A DNA stretch of 56,161 nt from Colivivens sp963640465 (GTDB lineage: Bacteria; Bacteroidota; Bacteroidia; Bacteroidales; Bacteroidaceae). The stretch's first letter is position 1. Each line of letters begins with the position of its first letter. Made by a program: the position numbers and the translations under genes. Below are positions 16,975 through 26,402 of this stretch, one piece after another. A model generated the notes under the pieces. The model was not told the origin of the DNA and did no database searches. It worked only from the letters and a program-made list of their open reading frames with translations. The DNA lies in contig CAVHYP010000009.1 in NCBI GenBank assembly GCA_963640465.1, positions 1 to 56,161 on the forward strand, in the 5' to 3' direction.

Positions 16975-18318
16975 ATGGGAAATCCAAAAGCATTTTTAAC
17001 TGTGCCACGCCAGGAAGCTGGTCACAGACCAATATATGAAAGAATAAAAGATTTTGCCGAGGTGGAGCAGACCCTCAACGAGAGTGAGCGCCAGTTGCAG
17101 GCTTCACGTTGCATGGACTGTGGAGTTCCGTTCTGCCACTGGGCTTGTCCGCTGGGCAACAAACAGCCGGAATGGCAAGATGCCGTTTACAAAGGCAAAT
17201 GGAAGCAGGCATACGAACTGCTCTCTGCCACAAACGACTTTCCTGAGTTTACAGGCCGCATCTGTCCTGCTCTCTGCGAGAAGAGTTGTGTGCTCAATCA
17301 TTGCATCGACGCACCTGTCACCATTCGCGAGAATGAGTGCTCAATCATCGAAAGGGCATTCAGCGAGGGCTATATCCAGCCGCAGACCTACGTGCGCAAT
17401 GGCAAGCGTGTCGCTGTGATTGGAGCCGGACCAGCCGGAATGTCGGCAGCAGTGCAACTCAATAAGAAAGGTTATGACGTTGTACTGTTCGACAAGCATC
17501 AGTCCATTGGCGGACTCGTGCGTTACGGCATTCCCAATTTCAAGTTGAACAAGTACATTGTCAACCGCAGGGCTGAACTGATGAAGGCTGAGGGAATCGA
17601 ATTCCAGATGAACACAGAGGTCGACCCGACCTCATTGCCTGAAGGCTTCGATGCTTATGTCATCTCAACCGGTACACCTGTGGCACGCGACCTCAAAGTG
17701 CCTGGACGTGAACTGAAGGGCGTGCATTTCGCACTCGAGATTCTTAGCCAACAGAACAAGGTCATCATGGGCGAGGACGTGAGCAATGAGGAGAAGATAA
17801 GCGCGAAGGACAAGAACGTGCTGGTTATCGGAGGCGGTGATACCGGAAGCGACTGCATCGGCACATGCAACCGTCAGGGCGCAAAACACATACTTCAGAT
17901 TGAAATCATGCCAAAACCACCGGTAGGACACAATCCTGCCACTCCTTGGCCGCAATGGCCAGTCATCCTGAAGACCACAACCAGTCATGAGGAAGGATGC
18001 GAACGCCGTTGGTGTCTCACTACAAACAAGTTCATTGATGATGGAAACGGCAATCTGAAAGGTGCAGAGATTGAAGAAGTGGAGTGGGTACCGGCAGCAG
18101 ACGGAGGTCGTCCTCAGATGAAACCTACGGGCAAGAAGGAAACCATCGACTGCGACCTTGTGCTCCTTGCCATGGGCTTCCTCCGTCCGGAGCATCCGGC
18201 ATTTGCCGAGAATGTGTTTGTGGCAGGCGATGCCAAGTCGGGTGCAAGTCTCGTGGTTCGTGCCATTGCCAGTGGCAGACAAGTAGCCCAGGAAGTGGAT
18301 AATTATCTATCAAAATAA
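16975..18318 (+). CDS. gltD: Glutamate synthase, small subunit
   Basis: A 447-residue FAD and NAD(P)H-binding subunit that feeds electrons to GltB. Cys clusters CMDCGVPFCHWACPLGN and CPALCEKSCV near the N-terminus hold two 4Fe-4S centres. GAGPAGMSAA is the FAD-binding Rossmann motif and VIGGGDTGSDC the NAD(P)H-binding one; AMGFLRPE and FVAGDAKSGASLVV close the FAD site. It is 11 bases behind gltB and 4 bases ahead of dapL, in a tight transcription unit. Confidence 0.96.
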   Translation: MGNPKAFLTVPRQEAGHRPIYERIKDFAEVEQTLNESERQLQASRCMDCGVPFCHWACPLGNKQPEWQDAVYKGKWKQAYELLSATNDFPEFTGRICPALCEKSCVLNHCIDAPVTIRENECSIIERAFSEGYIQPQTYVRNGKRVAVIGAGPAGMSAAVQLNKKGYDVVLFDKHQSIGGLVRYGIPNFKLNKYIVNRRAELMKAEGIEFQMNTEVDPTSLPEGFDAYVISTGTPVARDLKVPGRELKGVHFALEILSQQNKVIMGEDVSNEEKISAKDKNVLVIGGGDTGSDCIGTCNRQGAKHILQIEIMPKPPVGHNPATPWPQWPVILKTTTSHEEGCERRWCLTTNKFIDDGNGNLKGAEIEEVEWVPAADGGRPQMKPTGKKETIDCDLVLLAMGFLRPEHPAFAENVFVAGDAKSGASLVVRAIASGRQVAQEVDNYLSK

Positions 18319-18322
18319 GAGA

Positions 18323-19519
18323 ATGACGAAGTTAAATACTAATTTCCAGAAACTCTCCCATCGCTATCTCTTTGCCGATATAGCCCAGAGAGTTGCCAAA
18401 TACAAGTCAGAACATCCTGATGCCCAGATCATCCGACTGGGCATCGGCGATGTCACACGCCCTTTGCCCCAGGCTTCCATTGATGCCATGCATAAGGCAG
18501 TCGACGAGTGTGCCAATCCAAAGACCTTCCATGGCTACGGACCCGAGCATGGCTACGATTTCCTTATGGATGCCATCATCGCACACGATTTCACTCCGCG
18601 TGGAATCAGCCTTAACCGTCAGGAAGTGTTTATAAATGACGGAGCCAAAAGCGATACGGGCAATATTGGAGACATACTTTCCGTTAATAACACAGTCGGA
18701 ATAACCGACCCTGTCTACCCCGTCTATGTGGATACCAATATCATGGCAGGTCGCCAACTGACCTACATCCCCTGCAACGAGTCAAACGGATTCACGGGCG
18801 ACATCCCTTCGGAACATCTTGATATAATCTATCTGTGCTATCCGAACAACCCTACCGGAGCCGTGATTTCCCGGAAAAAACTCGGTAAGTGGGTCGAGTA
18901 TGCACTCGAGAACGATGCGCTGATTCTCTATGATGCAGCCTACGAGGCATTCATCCAAGACGACTCCATCCCTCATTCCATCTTCGAGATTGAAGGGGCC
19001 CGGGAGTGTGCCATAGAGTTCCGCAGTTTCTCCAAGACAGCCGGATTCACCGGAGTGCGTTGCGGCTACACCATCATTCCGATGCAACTCAAAGTGAGAG
19101 GGGAGAACGGCGAGAAGGTGTGCCTCAACGATTTCTGGGAGCGCAGACAGTGCCGCAAGTTCAATGGAGCATCCTATGTGTCACAGCGCGGTGCCGAGGC
19201 AGTATTCTCCGAGGCCGGACAGCTGCAGGTGAAGACATCCATCGACTATTACCTTGAGAATGCCCGCATCATCCGCGAGAGTCTGGGCGACTGTGGATTG
19301 AAGGTTTACGGAGGTGAACATTCACCTTATATCTGGGTGTCAACTCCCGATGGCGAAGACTCCTGGTCGTTCTTCGACCGTCTGTTGCACGAGGCCAATG
19401 TGGTGACAACCCCAGGCGAAGGCTTCGGCAAGAACGGAGAAGGATACATACGCATCACTGCTTTCGGAACAAAGGAAGACAGCATTGAAGCAATGACAAG
19501 AATAAAGAAAATGTTATAA
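18323..19519 (+). CDS. dapL: LL-diaminopimelate aminotransferase
   Basis: A 398-residue PLP enzyme (fold type I) that converts tetrahydrodipicolinate to LL-diaminopimelate using glutamate, a one-step route to lysine and peptidoglycan precursors. Family marks include IIRLGIGDVTRPLP, FINDGAKSD, YPNNPTGAV and the PLP-binding Lys in SFSKTAGFTGVRCGY. Length is typical. It begins 4 bases after gltD, so the glutamate producer and this glutamate consumer share a message; carA follows after 7 bases. Confidence 0.93.
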   Translation: MTKLNTNFQKLSHRYLFADIAQRVAKYKSEHPDAQIIRLGIGDVTRPLPQASIDAMHKAVDECANPKTFHGYGPEHGYDFLMDAIIAHDFTPRGISLNRQEVFINDGAKSDTGNIGDILSVNNTVGITDPVYPVYVDTNIMAGRQLTYIPCNESNGFTGDIPSEHLDIIYLCYPNNPTGAVISRKKLGKWVEYALENDALILYDAAYEAFIQDDSIPHSIFEIEGARECAIEFRSFSKTAGFTGVRCGYTIIPMQLKVRGENGEKVCLNDFWERRQCRKFNGASYVSQRGAEAVFSEAGQLQVKTSIDYYLENARIIRESLGDCGLKVYGGEHSPYIWVSTPDGEDSWSFFDRLLHEANVVTTPGEGFGKNGEGYIRITAFGTKEDSIEAMTRIKKML

Positions 19520-19526
19520 TAGATTT

Positions 19527-20585
19527 ATGAAGAAAGCAACATTACTACTGGAAGATGGTTCGCAGTTTGAGGGCTATTCGTTCGGCTATGAAAAGTCGGT
19601 TGCAGGCGAATTGTGTTTCTACACAGCAATGACCGGCTATCCCGAAAGCCTCACTGACCCGTCCTATCGCGGTCAGATACTAGTACCGACCTATCCGATG
19701 ATAGGTAATTACGGAGTGCCCGATGATGAGATAACCGATGGTATCTCACGTTTTTTTGAATCCGAGAAAATACAATGTCAGGCTTTGATTATCTCCAACT
19801 ATTCAGACAAGTACAGCCACTGGGATTCCAGCCGCAGCCTGTCTACATGGCTCAAGCAGAATCAGGTGCCTGCTCTTTGCGGAATCGACACCCGTGTCCT
19901 TACCAAGAAACTGCGCGACAAGGGTGCTTTGCTTGGCAAGATTGTGTTCGATGGGGTAGATGTCGAGATGTCCGACCCCAACCTGCGCAACCTTGTGTCC
20001 GAGGTATCGACCAAGGAAGTCCATGTCTACGGCAACGGGCGCAAGAAAGTGCTTATGATTGACTGTGGTATGAAGAACAATATATTGCGTTGTCTGCTCA
20101 AGTTCGATGTGACAGTCAAGCGCGTGCCGTGGGACTATGATTTCCGCAATGAAGACTACGACGGACTGTTCGTGTCAAACGGACCGGGCGACCCATCGCT
20201 CTGCAAGGAAACAATCGAACATCTGCGCTGGGCACTCACCCAGGATAAGCCAATCATGGGAATATGCCTCGGCAACCAGTTGCTCGCTATTGCAGCAGGT
20301 GCAAAGACCTATAAACTGAAATACGGACACCGTGGACACAACGTCCCCGTCAGGGAAGTCGGAACCCACAAGTGTTTGATTACATCCCAGAACCACGGCT
20401 TTGCCATCGACGACTCGACCCTTCCCAAGGAGTGGGAGACACTCTATGTCAATCTCAACGACGGTACGAACGAAGGAATACGTCACCGCACCAAGCCCTT
20501 CTTCTCCACACAGTTCCACCCGGAAGCATCCAGTGGTCCTGTTGATTCAATGCCTCTGTTTGAGAATTTCATCAACCTATTGTAA
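19527..20585 (+). CDS. carA: Carbamoyl-phosphate synthase, small (glutaminase) subunit
   Basis: A 352-residue class I glutamine amidotransferase that channels ammonia to CarB. The N-terminal CarA domain (LEDGSQFEGYSFG, TAMTGYPESLTDPSYRGQI) precedes the glutaminase domain with nucleophile Cys247 in MGICLGNQLLA and the His-Glu pair in FHPEASSGP. It is slightly shorter than the E. coli protein, mostly at the N-terminus. It sits 7 bases behind dapL and 32 bases ahead of the carB start. Confidence 0.95.
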   Translation: MKKATLLLEDGSQFEGYSFGYEKSVAGELCFYTAMTGYPESLTDPSYRGQILVPTYPMIGNYGVPDDEITDGISRFFESEKIQCQALIISNYSDKYSHWDSSRSLSTWLKQNQVPALCGIDTRVLTKKLRDKGALLGKIVFDGVDVEMSDPNLRNLVSEVSTKEVHVYGNGRKKVLMIDCGMKNNILRCLLKFDVTVKRVPWDYDFRNEDYDGLFVSNGPGDPSLCKETIEHLRWALTQDKPIMGICLGNQLLAIAAGAKTYKLKYGHRGHNVPVREVGTHKCLITSQNHGFAIDDSTLPKEWETLYVNLNDGTNEGIRHRTKPFFSTQFHPEASSGPVDSMPLFENFINLL

Positions 20586-20617
20586 TGTTCCGTTTACAGC
20601 ATAAATATAATCGATAT

Positions 20618-23600
20618 ATGAGTTCTGAATTAAATAAAATACTGATATTGGGCAGTGGTGCACTGAAGATAGGTGAGTCCGGAGAATTCGACTACTCGGG
20701 TTCCCAGGCACTGAAAGCCCTTCACGAAGAAGGCAAGTTCACCATTCTCATCAATCCGAATATCGCTACTGTGCAGACATCCGAGGGTGTCGCCGACCAT
20801 ATTTATTACCTGCCAATCACTCCAGAATTTGTAGAGAAAGTGATTGCCAAGGAACATCCCGATGCCATCATGCTTTCATTCGGAGGACAGACAGCCCTCA
20901 ACTGCGGAGTGAAACTCTACGAAAGCGGAGTGCTCGAGAAATACAATGTCAAGGTCATCGGTACTCCCGTGCAAGCCATCATCAATACCGAAGACCGCGA
21001 ACTCTTTGCCGAGATGATGCACGACATCAATGTGAAGACAGCCCACAGCGTGGCAGTCAACTCTATTGATGAGGCTTTGGAAGTGGTGAAGCAGATTGGC
21101 TATCCAATCATCGTGCGTGCAGCCTACACACTCGGAGGACTCGGATCCGGCTTCTGCAACAACGACGACGAACTCCGCAAACTGGCAAGTTCAGCCTTCA
21201 CCTTCTCCCCACAGATTCTTATCGAGGAATCACTCAAGGGATGGAAGGAAATCGAATATGAAGTGGTGCGCGACAAGTACGACAACTGCATCACGGTCTG
21301 CAACATGGAAAACTTCGACCCTCTGGGCATCCACACCGGCGAGAGTATCGTAGTTGCACCGTCACAGACTCTGAGCGACCACGAGTACCACAAGCTCCGT
21401 CAGATAGCAATCAAGATTGTACGCAAGGTCGGAATCATCGGTGAGTGCAACGTGCAGTATGCACTCGACCCCAACAGCGACGACTACAGAGTAATCGAGG
21501 TCAATGCACGTTTGAGCCGTTCTTCAGCCCTTGCATCCAAAGCCACCGGCTATCCACTTGCATTCGTTGCAGCCAAACTCGGACTGGGATACGGACTCGA
21601 CGAAATCCAGAACTCAGTGACGAAGGTTACAGCCGCATTCTTTGAACCCGCACTCGACTATGTGGTAGTGAAGATTCCGCGTTGGGACCTCGGCAAGTTC
21701 GACGGCGTTTCCAAACTCATAGGCTCGTCAATGAAGTCAGTGGGCGAGGTGATGTCAATCGGACGTACCTTCGAGGAAGCCATTCAGAAAGGTATGCGAA
21801 TGGTTGGACAAGGACTCCACGGATTCGTTGCAAACACAGTCAGAGTGTCCGATGTCGACTTCGAATTGCATAACCCCACCGACAAGCGACTGGCAGCAAT
21901 CGCCCTCGCGTTCGATATGGGCTATACCATCGACCAGCTCCACGACATCACAAAGATCGACCGCTGGTTCCTGTTCCGTCTGCAGAACATCTATAATGTG
22001 AAGAACGAACTCGAAAAGTTCGACAGCGTTGAATCCTTACCGGTCGACCTTCTCACCCTCGCAAAGAAGATGGGCTTCTCCGACTATCAGATAGGCAAGA
22101 TTGTCATCAAGGACGAGACCATCAATCCTCACGAAAAGGGACTCATCGTGCGCAAGCTGCGCAAGCAACTCCATCTGCTGCCAGTCGTAAAACAAATCGA
22201 CACCATGGCAGGCGAATATCCGGCACAGACCAATTACCTGTATCTCACATACAACGGATGCGAGTCCGATGTTGATTTTGCCCACGACGGCAAGTCTGTC
22301 ATCGTGCTCGGTTCCGGAGCCTACCGAATCGGTTCGTCAGTAGAGTTCGACTGGTGCGGAGTGGCAGCCATCAAGAAGATACAGGAGATGGGCTACCGTG
22401 CCATCATGATCAACTACAATCCCGAGACCGTAAGTACCGACTACGACATCTGCGACCGTCTGTTCTTCGACGAACTCACACTCGAGCACGTGCTCGACGT
22501 CTGCGATTTCGAACAGCCGATGGGAGTCATCGTAAGTACCGGCGGACAGATACCAAACAACCTCGCACTTCTGCTCGACCAGCAGGGCATCAACATCCTT
22601 GGAACTTCAGCCAAGTCCATCGACATAGCCGAAGACCGCCAGAAATTCTCCGAGATGTGCGACAGCCTTGGTATCGACCAGCCACGATGGAAGGAACTTA
22701 CCCGCATGGAGGAAATCTATGACTTTGTCGACGAAGTGGGTTTGCCAGTCATGATTCGTCCGTCCTACGTACTTTCCGGTGCAGCCATGAGAGTCGTAAG
22801 CAACAAGGACGAACTCGAGAACGCACTGAAGAACGCAGCCGTCGTGAGCCAGGACCACCCGGTAGTTGTCACAGAATTCCTGCAGCGTGCAAAGGAAGTC
22901 GAGATTGATGCAGTGGCACAGAACGGAACCATCAAGTGCTATGCCATCAGCGAACATATCGAATACGCCGGAGTGCATTCAGGAGATGCCACAGTCGTGT
23001 TCCCTGCACAGAAACTCTACTTTGAGACCATCCGCCGCATCAAGCGTACCGCACGCAAGATAGCAGAAGCACTCAACATCTCCGGCCCGTTCAACATTCA
23101 ATTCCTTGCCAAGGACAACGAATTGAGAGTCATCGAGTGTAACCTCCGTGCCAGCCGCAGCTTCCCGTTTGTGTCAAAAGTCACGAAGTTCAACTTCATC
23201 GGCATGGCAACCGAAATCATGCTCGGAAAAGAAGTGGAGCCGTTCGGCAAGAACTTTGCCGACATCGACTATGTGGGAGTGAAGTCATCACAGTTCTCCT
23301 TTGCCCGACTGCTGAAAGCCGACCCGATACTCGGAGTCGACATGGCATCAACCGGAGAAGTTGCTTGTCTTGGCGAAAACTACTACGAGGCATTGCTCAA
23401 GAGCATGCTGTCAGTAGGCCACCACATCCCCGACAAACAGAAGGGAATACTCATCTCCTCAGGAACAGCCCGTTCAAAGGCAGACCTGCTGGAGGCAGCA
23501 CGCACACTGCACGAGGCAGGCTACAAGCTTTATGCCACAGGCGGTTCAGCCAAATTCCTCGAGCAGTACGACATACCGTCGGAAGTGCTCCATTGGCCCG

Positions 23601-23839
23601 ATTCAGGCACAGAGCCCAATGTCATCGACTACATCCGCAACCACAAGATCGACCTTGTGATAAACATTCCGAAGAACCACACCCAGCGTGAGCTTCAGAA
23701 CGGCTATCTCATTCGTCGTGCCGCAATCGACTACAACATCCCGTTGATCACCAACACGCGTCTCGCGTCTGCATACGTACATGCATTCTGCAAGTACGGA
23801 TTCGACAGACTTGAAATCAAGCACTGGGGCGAGTACTAA
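20618..23839 (+). CDS. carB: Carbamoyl-phosphate synthase, large subunit
   Basis: A 1073-residue protein made of two homologous ATP-grasp halves and a C-terminal MGS-like regulatory domain; it makes carbamoyl phosphate for pyrimidines and arginine. The first half opens with ILILGSGALKIGESGEFDYS and the second with VIVLGSGAYRIGSSVEFDWC; the first loop departs from the usual GPIVIGQ wording. The start at 20618 (MSSELNK) gives exactly the E. coli length; the frame is open 11 codons upstream. The MGS domain (SGTARSKADLLEA, YATGGSAKFLEQY) is present. A strong terminator 51 bases downstream ends the cluster. Confidence 0.96.
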   Translation: MSSELNKILILGSGALKIGESGEFDYSGSQALKALHEEGKFTILINPNIATVQTSEGVADHIYYLPITPEFVEKVIAKEHPDAIMLSFGGQTALNCGVKLYESGVLEKYNVKVIGTPVQAIINTEDRELFAEMMHDINVKTAHSVAVNSIDEALEVVKQIGYPIIVRAAYTLGGLGSGFCNNDDELRKLASSAFTFSPQILIEESLKGWKEIEYEVVRDKYDNCITVCNMENFDPLGIHTGESIVVAPSQTLSDHEYHKLRQIAIKIVRKVGIIGECNVQYALDPNSDDYRVIEVNARLSRSSALASKATGYPLAFVAAKLGLGYGLDEIQNSVTKVTAAFFEPALDYVVVKIPRWDLGKFDGVSKLIGSSMKSVGEVMSIGRTFEEAIQKGMRMVGQGLHGFVANTVRVSDVDFELHNPTDKRLAAIALAFDMGYTIDQLHDITKIDRWFLFRLQNIYNVKNELEKFDSVESLPVDLLTLAKKMGFSDYQIGKIVIKDETINPHEKGLIVRKLRKQLHLLPVVKQIDTMAGEYPAQTNYLYLTYNGCESDVDFAHDGKSVIVLGSGAYRIGSSVEFDWCGVAAIKKIQEMGYRAIMINYNPETVSTDYDICDRLFFDELTLEHVLDVCDFEQPMGVIVSTGGQIPNNLALLLDQQGINILGTSAKSIDIAEDRQKFSEMCDSLGIDQPRWKELTRMEEIYDFVDEVGLPVMIRPSYVLSGAAMRVVSNKDELENALKNAAVVSQDHPVVVTEFLQRAKEVEIDAVAQNGTIKCYAISEHIEYAGVHSGDATVVFPAQKLYFETIRRIKRTARKIAEALNISGPFNIQFLAKDNELRVIECNLRASRSFPFVSKVTKFNFIGMATEIMLGKEVEPFGKNFADIDYVGVKSSQFSFARLLKADPILGVDMASTGEVACLGENYYEALLKSMLSVGHHIPDKQKGILISSGTARSKADLLEAARTLHEAGYKLYATGGSAKFLEQYDIPSEVLHWPDSGTEPNVIDYIRNHKIDLVINIPKNHTQRELQNGYLIRRAAIDYNIPLITNTRLASAYVHAFCKYGFDRLEIKHWGEY

Positions 23840-23890
23840 CGGTTTCCAGCCGTCTGCACTCTGTTTCAGATATACATTGCATTTTTTGAT

Positions 23891-23959
23891 GGATGGACTT
23901 TACCTGTAGCTTAATTGGTTTCCGCTACATTCCCCCTCGGTAAAGTCCGTCCTTTTTTT
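23891..23959. terminator. Long bidirectional terminator after carB
   Basis: A 14-bp stem (23891-23904 with 23939-23952, one G-T) is followed by seven T on the + strand and preceded by an A/T-rich stretch that serves the minus strand. TGTAGC and GCTACA (23905-23910, 23924-23929) add an inner stem. It separates convergent carB and the DUF6261-like gene. Confidence 0.9.
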
Positions 23960-24003
23960 GTTGTCGCAGAAACGATTCGCTTGTTGAACATCCATCCGGA
24001 TGA

Positions 24004-24780
24004 CTACTCCATCCCTATGGGGGTTGGCTGTGGAGAGGCTTCACTCTCGTTATCCGAATCTACTGCCATGATTGCATTTGCCGTCGTCTTTTGTCCGAGA
24101 ACTTCGCGCTTGTAGTGTGTAATTTCGGCATTCACGTAGTCGATGAATGATATGTAGTCGTCCTCGCCGTAGACCACGGCAAGTGCATTCACCATTTTCG
24201 TCAGTGCACGGTAGGCTTCGTCGGTTACTATGCGTGCCGTCCTCAATGCTCCCACGGTTATACCCATTCGCTCGTTGGTGCGCTGAAGTGTGGAATTCAT
24301 CACTTGCTCGTTGGCTTCTTTCATCTTGGTTACGAATATGGTCAGACCCAGTGTTGCGACTTGTGCGGAATACGTATTTTCAAGGTCGTTGATGAAGTTA
24401 ATCAGAAGACCTGTCTTCTTGTCGAGCTGGTAGCGTGGGTTGATCTTGTAGTTCTTGATGTGCTGGATGAGAACCTTGGCAGCGCCTGACATGTTTGCGT
24501 CGGGCATGCAGAGGAATGCTTTTACGGCTTTGCGATAGCCTCTGTAAAGTGTGTCGCGGCTTTTGTTGGCTTTGACGATCTCGTCGGTAAAATGACTTTT
24601 CTGTGATATGTTCAGCGCTTCGTCTTCTGCGTTGACTGCAGTCTTGAGGTTGCTGACGAGTTCGGAAGCCTTGGTGTTTACGGTATTGTCCGCTTCGGCA
24701 CGTGCAAGGATGTTGCTTGCGAACGTGAAATGCGCTCCGTTGTTCATGCGCTGGATGTTGATTCGGCTAATCTTAAACAT
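24004..24780 (-). CDS. DUF6261-like protein of unknown function
   Basis: A 258-residue soluble, mostly helical protein resembling the Bacteroidales family of unknown function DUF6261. Its opening (MFKISRINIQRMNNGAHFTF) and the ordering of Lys/Glu-rich helices fit that family; no catalytic motif, signal peptide or Cys cluster is seen. The start at 24780 is chosen because the similarity begins there. The frame stays open for another 139 codons upstream, but that part runs through a 42-bp tandem repeat and is most likely non-coding. The acidic C-tail (DSDNESEASPQP) is probably flexible. Family identification is from memory of sequence style. Confidence 0.65.
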   Translation of the reverse strand: MFKISRINIQRMNNGAHFTFASNILARAEADNTVNTKASELVSNLKTAVNAEDEALNISQKSHFTDEIVKANKSRDTLYRGYRKAVKAFLCMPDANMSGAAKVLIQHIKNYKINPRYQLDKKTGLLINFINDLENTYSAQVATLGLTIFVTKMKEANEQVMNSTLQRTNERMGITVGALRTARIVTDEAYRALTKMVNALAVVYGEDDYISFIDYVNAEITHYKREVLGQKTTANAIMAVDSDNESEASPQPTPIGME

Positions 24781-24979
24781 TATATTCCAGGTTTTAATCA
24801 GTTCTTTCTTTAGGGTGTATCGATGGATTTCTCCATTTGCGGTTGATAAGATATGAAAAAAATCTGTGAGCACAACGATAATGCAATGAAAATTATGGCT
24901 TTTGCAAACAAAATTGGGCTTGATTTCCGCCCTTTGTAAGTTGTTGCCGACAATCATGGCTTTCATGCCATTCTCTGAT

Positions 24980-25160
24980 AAGCCTTTGTTTTCGATCAAT
25001 ACCTCCATGTCATTTGACAAGAAGCCTCTGATTGCAGTCAATACCTCCATGTCATTTGACAAGAAGCCTCTGATTGCAGTCAATACCTTCATGTCATTTG
25101 GCAAGAAGCCTCTGATTGCTTGCATAGACTTAATCCAGTTTTGCAAGAAGTCTTTGCTCG
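24980..25160. repeat. 42-bp tandem repeat, about four copies
   Basis: Units start at 24980, 25022, 25064 and 25106, exactly 42 bases apart, with a partial fifth. The second and third units are nearly identical and the outer ones have drifted. Read in the minus-strand frame that continues into the DUF6261-like gene, each unit spells AIRGFLSNDMEVLT or a variant. Confidence 0.9.
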
Positions 25161-25377
25161 CATTTTTTATCTTCGTTTGTCTTTGAGACGATGGCAATCA
25201 ATGCAAAACTTTTTAGATTTCTGATGAAAAATGCAGATTGATGCGAGATGGTGGATTCCCGACGATTGCTGCCGGTGCCAATAATTTATGATATTGTAAT
25301 ACTGGGGTTGCAAATGATGCCGTGTTTGGAGAATTTGTTGTACCTCTGCGCAGATTTTGTATGTTAAAATTGTATTG

Positions 25378-25387
25378 NNNNNNNNNN
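25378..25387. other. Scaffold gap (10 N)
   Basis: Ten N join two contigs. The seven bases TGTATTG stand directly on both sides of the gap, so the contig ends may overlap and the true gap could be zero or negative. Confidence 0.95.
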
Positions 25388-25410
25388 TGTATTGTTGATT
25401 GATAATACGA

Positions 25411-25418
25411 TATATTTG
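25411..25418 (+). promoter_or_regulatory. Possible -7 box for the secreted cassette
   Basis: TATATTTG matches TAnnTTTG and lies 45 bases before the first gene of the cassette. The -33 position falls at the edge of the scaffold gap, so it cannot be judged. Confidence 0.55.
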
Positions 25419-25463
25419 TGGCGTGATAACAAACTTCGTATGCACCATTAACTATTGATTAAA

Positions 25464-26399
25464 ATGAAAAAACTTCTACTATTACTTACTCTTGGAACTA
25501 TTGCAAGTTTGGATGTCAATGCCCAACTGCGTGTGGACAGCATCGGTCACACTGGATTCGGACCGGACAGTGTGGAACTATATTCAAGTGAGGCAGGCAC
25601 ATGGGGTTCCAATCTTTACCAGGTTTACATCGTGAACAACAAGCGCGGGTTGTACAGTGAAAGTTTCAACCAAGGCTCGACTCCCAACTGGGGATATGCG
25701 ATAGACGGCTTTTCTGACGTCAACAGCTTTCAGTATTCTGTAGGCGTAAGAGCTACTGCCATGAACAAGACTGGCGGAAACACAGGAAGAGGACGTGCTT
25801 TTGGTGTGTTTGCCCGTGCCGGCGAGGCAACCGACGGATACAATTATGCTATATTCGGCAATCTGATGAACCAGTCTCTTGGTGCTGCGATATTTGGTAC
25901 GGTGGTTGATGGCAGCCACGGCTGCAATACTGGAGGAAAGTATGCAGGATACTTCGTGGGAAACGTGAAGGTCAATGGCGATGTGACACTGAATGGTTCC
26001 TTGCTGACAAATGCCGTATCTGGTTCCTCTGATGTGACTACAAACAGTGAGATGTTTCATGAGTCTTCTGACAATGCACTTTCGCGCATAACAAGTCTGA
26101 ACCCAGTTGAATATACACATAACCAAGAGGCATTGCAGGAACTGCTTTTGCAGAAGTCGGACACGGCTGATGCAAGTCCGATTAACTTGAAACAGCTGAA
26201 CATTGCAAGTCTCGAGAAGACTCATTACGGAATTCCGGTGGAGGAACTGGAAAAGATGTTCCCGGACTTGGTCAATGAGTCAGCTGACGGTAGAAAGCAA
26301 GTCAACTACATCGAAATGATTCCTGTACTGGTTAGGGCAATAAAGGAACTGACGGACAAGATTGCTGTCCTTGAAGATGAATTAAAGAACAAACGGTAA
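25464..26399 (+). CDS. Secreted protein with S74-type C-terminal chaperone domain, copy 1
   Basis: A 311-residue exported protein: a Sec signal peptide (MKKLLLLLTLGTIASLDVNA|Q), a Gly/Asn-rich beta-structured body (about 20-190), and a C-terminal region like the endosialidase-type intramolecular chaperone (peptidase S74 family). The latter shows SSDNALSRITSLNPVEY, HYGIPVEELEKMFPDLV, VNYIEMIPVLVRAIKEL and a final coiled coil. S74 domains trimerise fibres and often cut themselves off before a Ser-Asp; Ser-Asp is present here. The gene has a close full-length paralogue at 29314-30249 with the same 311-residue length. It is 3 bases ahead of a C25 peptidase gene. Confidence 0.75.
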   Translation: MKKLLLLLTLGTIASLDVNAQLRVDSIGHTGFGPDSVELYSSEAGTWGSNLYQVYIVNNKRGLYSESFNQGSTPNWGYAIDGFSDVNSFQYSVGVRATAMNKTGGNTGRGRAFGVFARAGEATDGYNYAIFGNLMNQSLGAAIFGTVVDGSHGCNTGGKYAGYFVGNVKVNGDVTLNGSLLTNAVSGSSDVTTNSEMFHESSDNALSRITSLNPVEYTHNQEALQELLLQKSDTADASPINLKQLNIASLEKTHYGIPVEELEKMFPDLVNESADGRKQVNYIEMIPVLVRAIKELTDKIAVLEDELKNKR

Positions 26400-26402
26400 A
26401 AG

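Larger units (their letters stand above)
24781..25463. other. Gene-poor stretch with tandem repeat and scaffold gap
   Basis: This 680-base stretch separates two divergent genes. It holds the 42-bp repeat (24980-25160), the run of ten N (25378-25387) and a -7 box for the next gene. Open frames across the repeat exist on both strands because the period is a multiple of three; I do not call them genes. Confidence 0.7.

Noticed and set aside
24902..25186. Plus-strand open frame across the 42-bp repeat
   Set aside because: A repeat with a period divisible by three stays open on both strands by construction; no independent evidence of coding.
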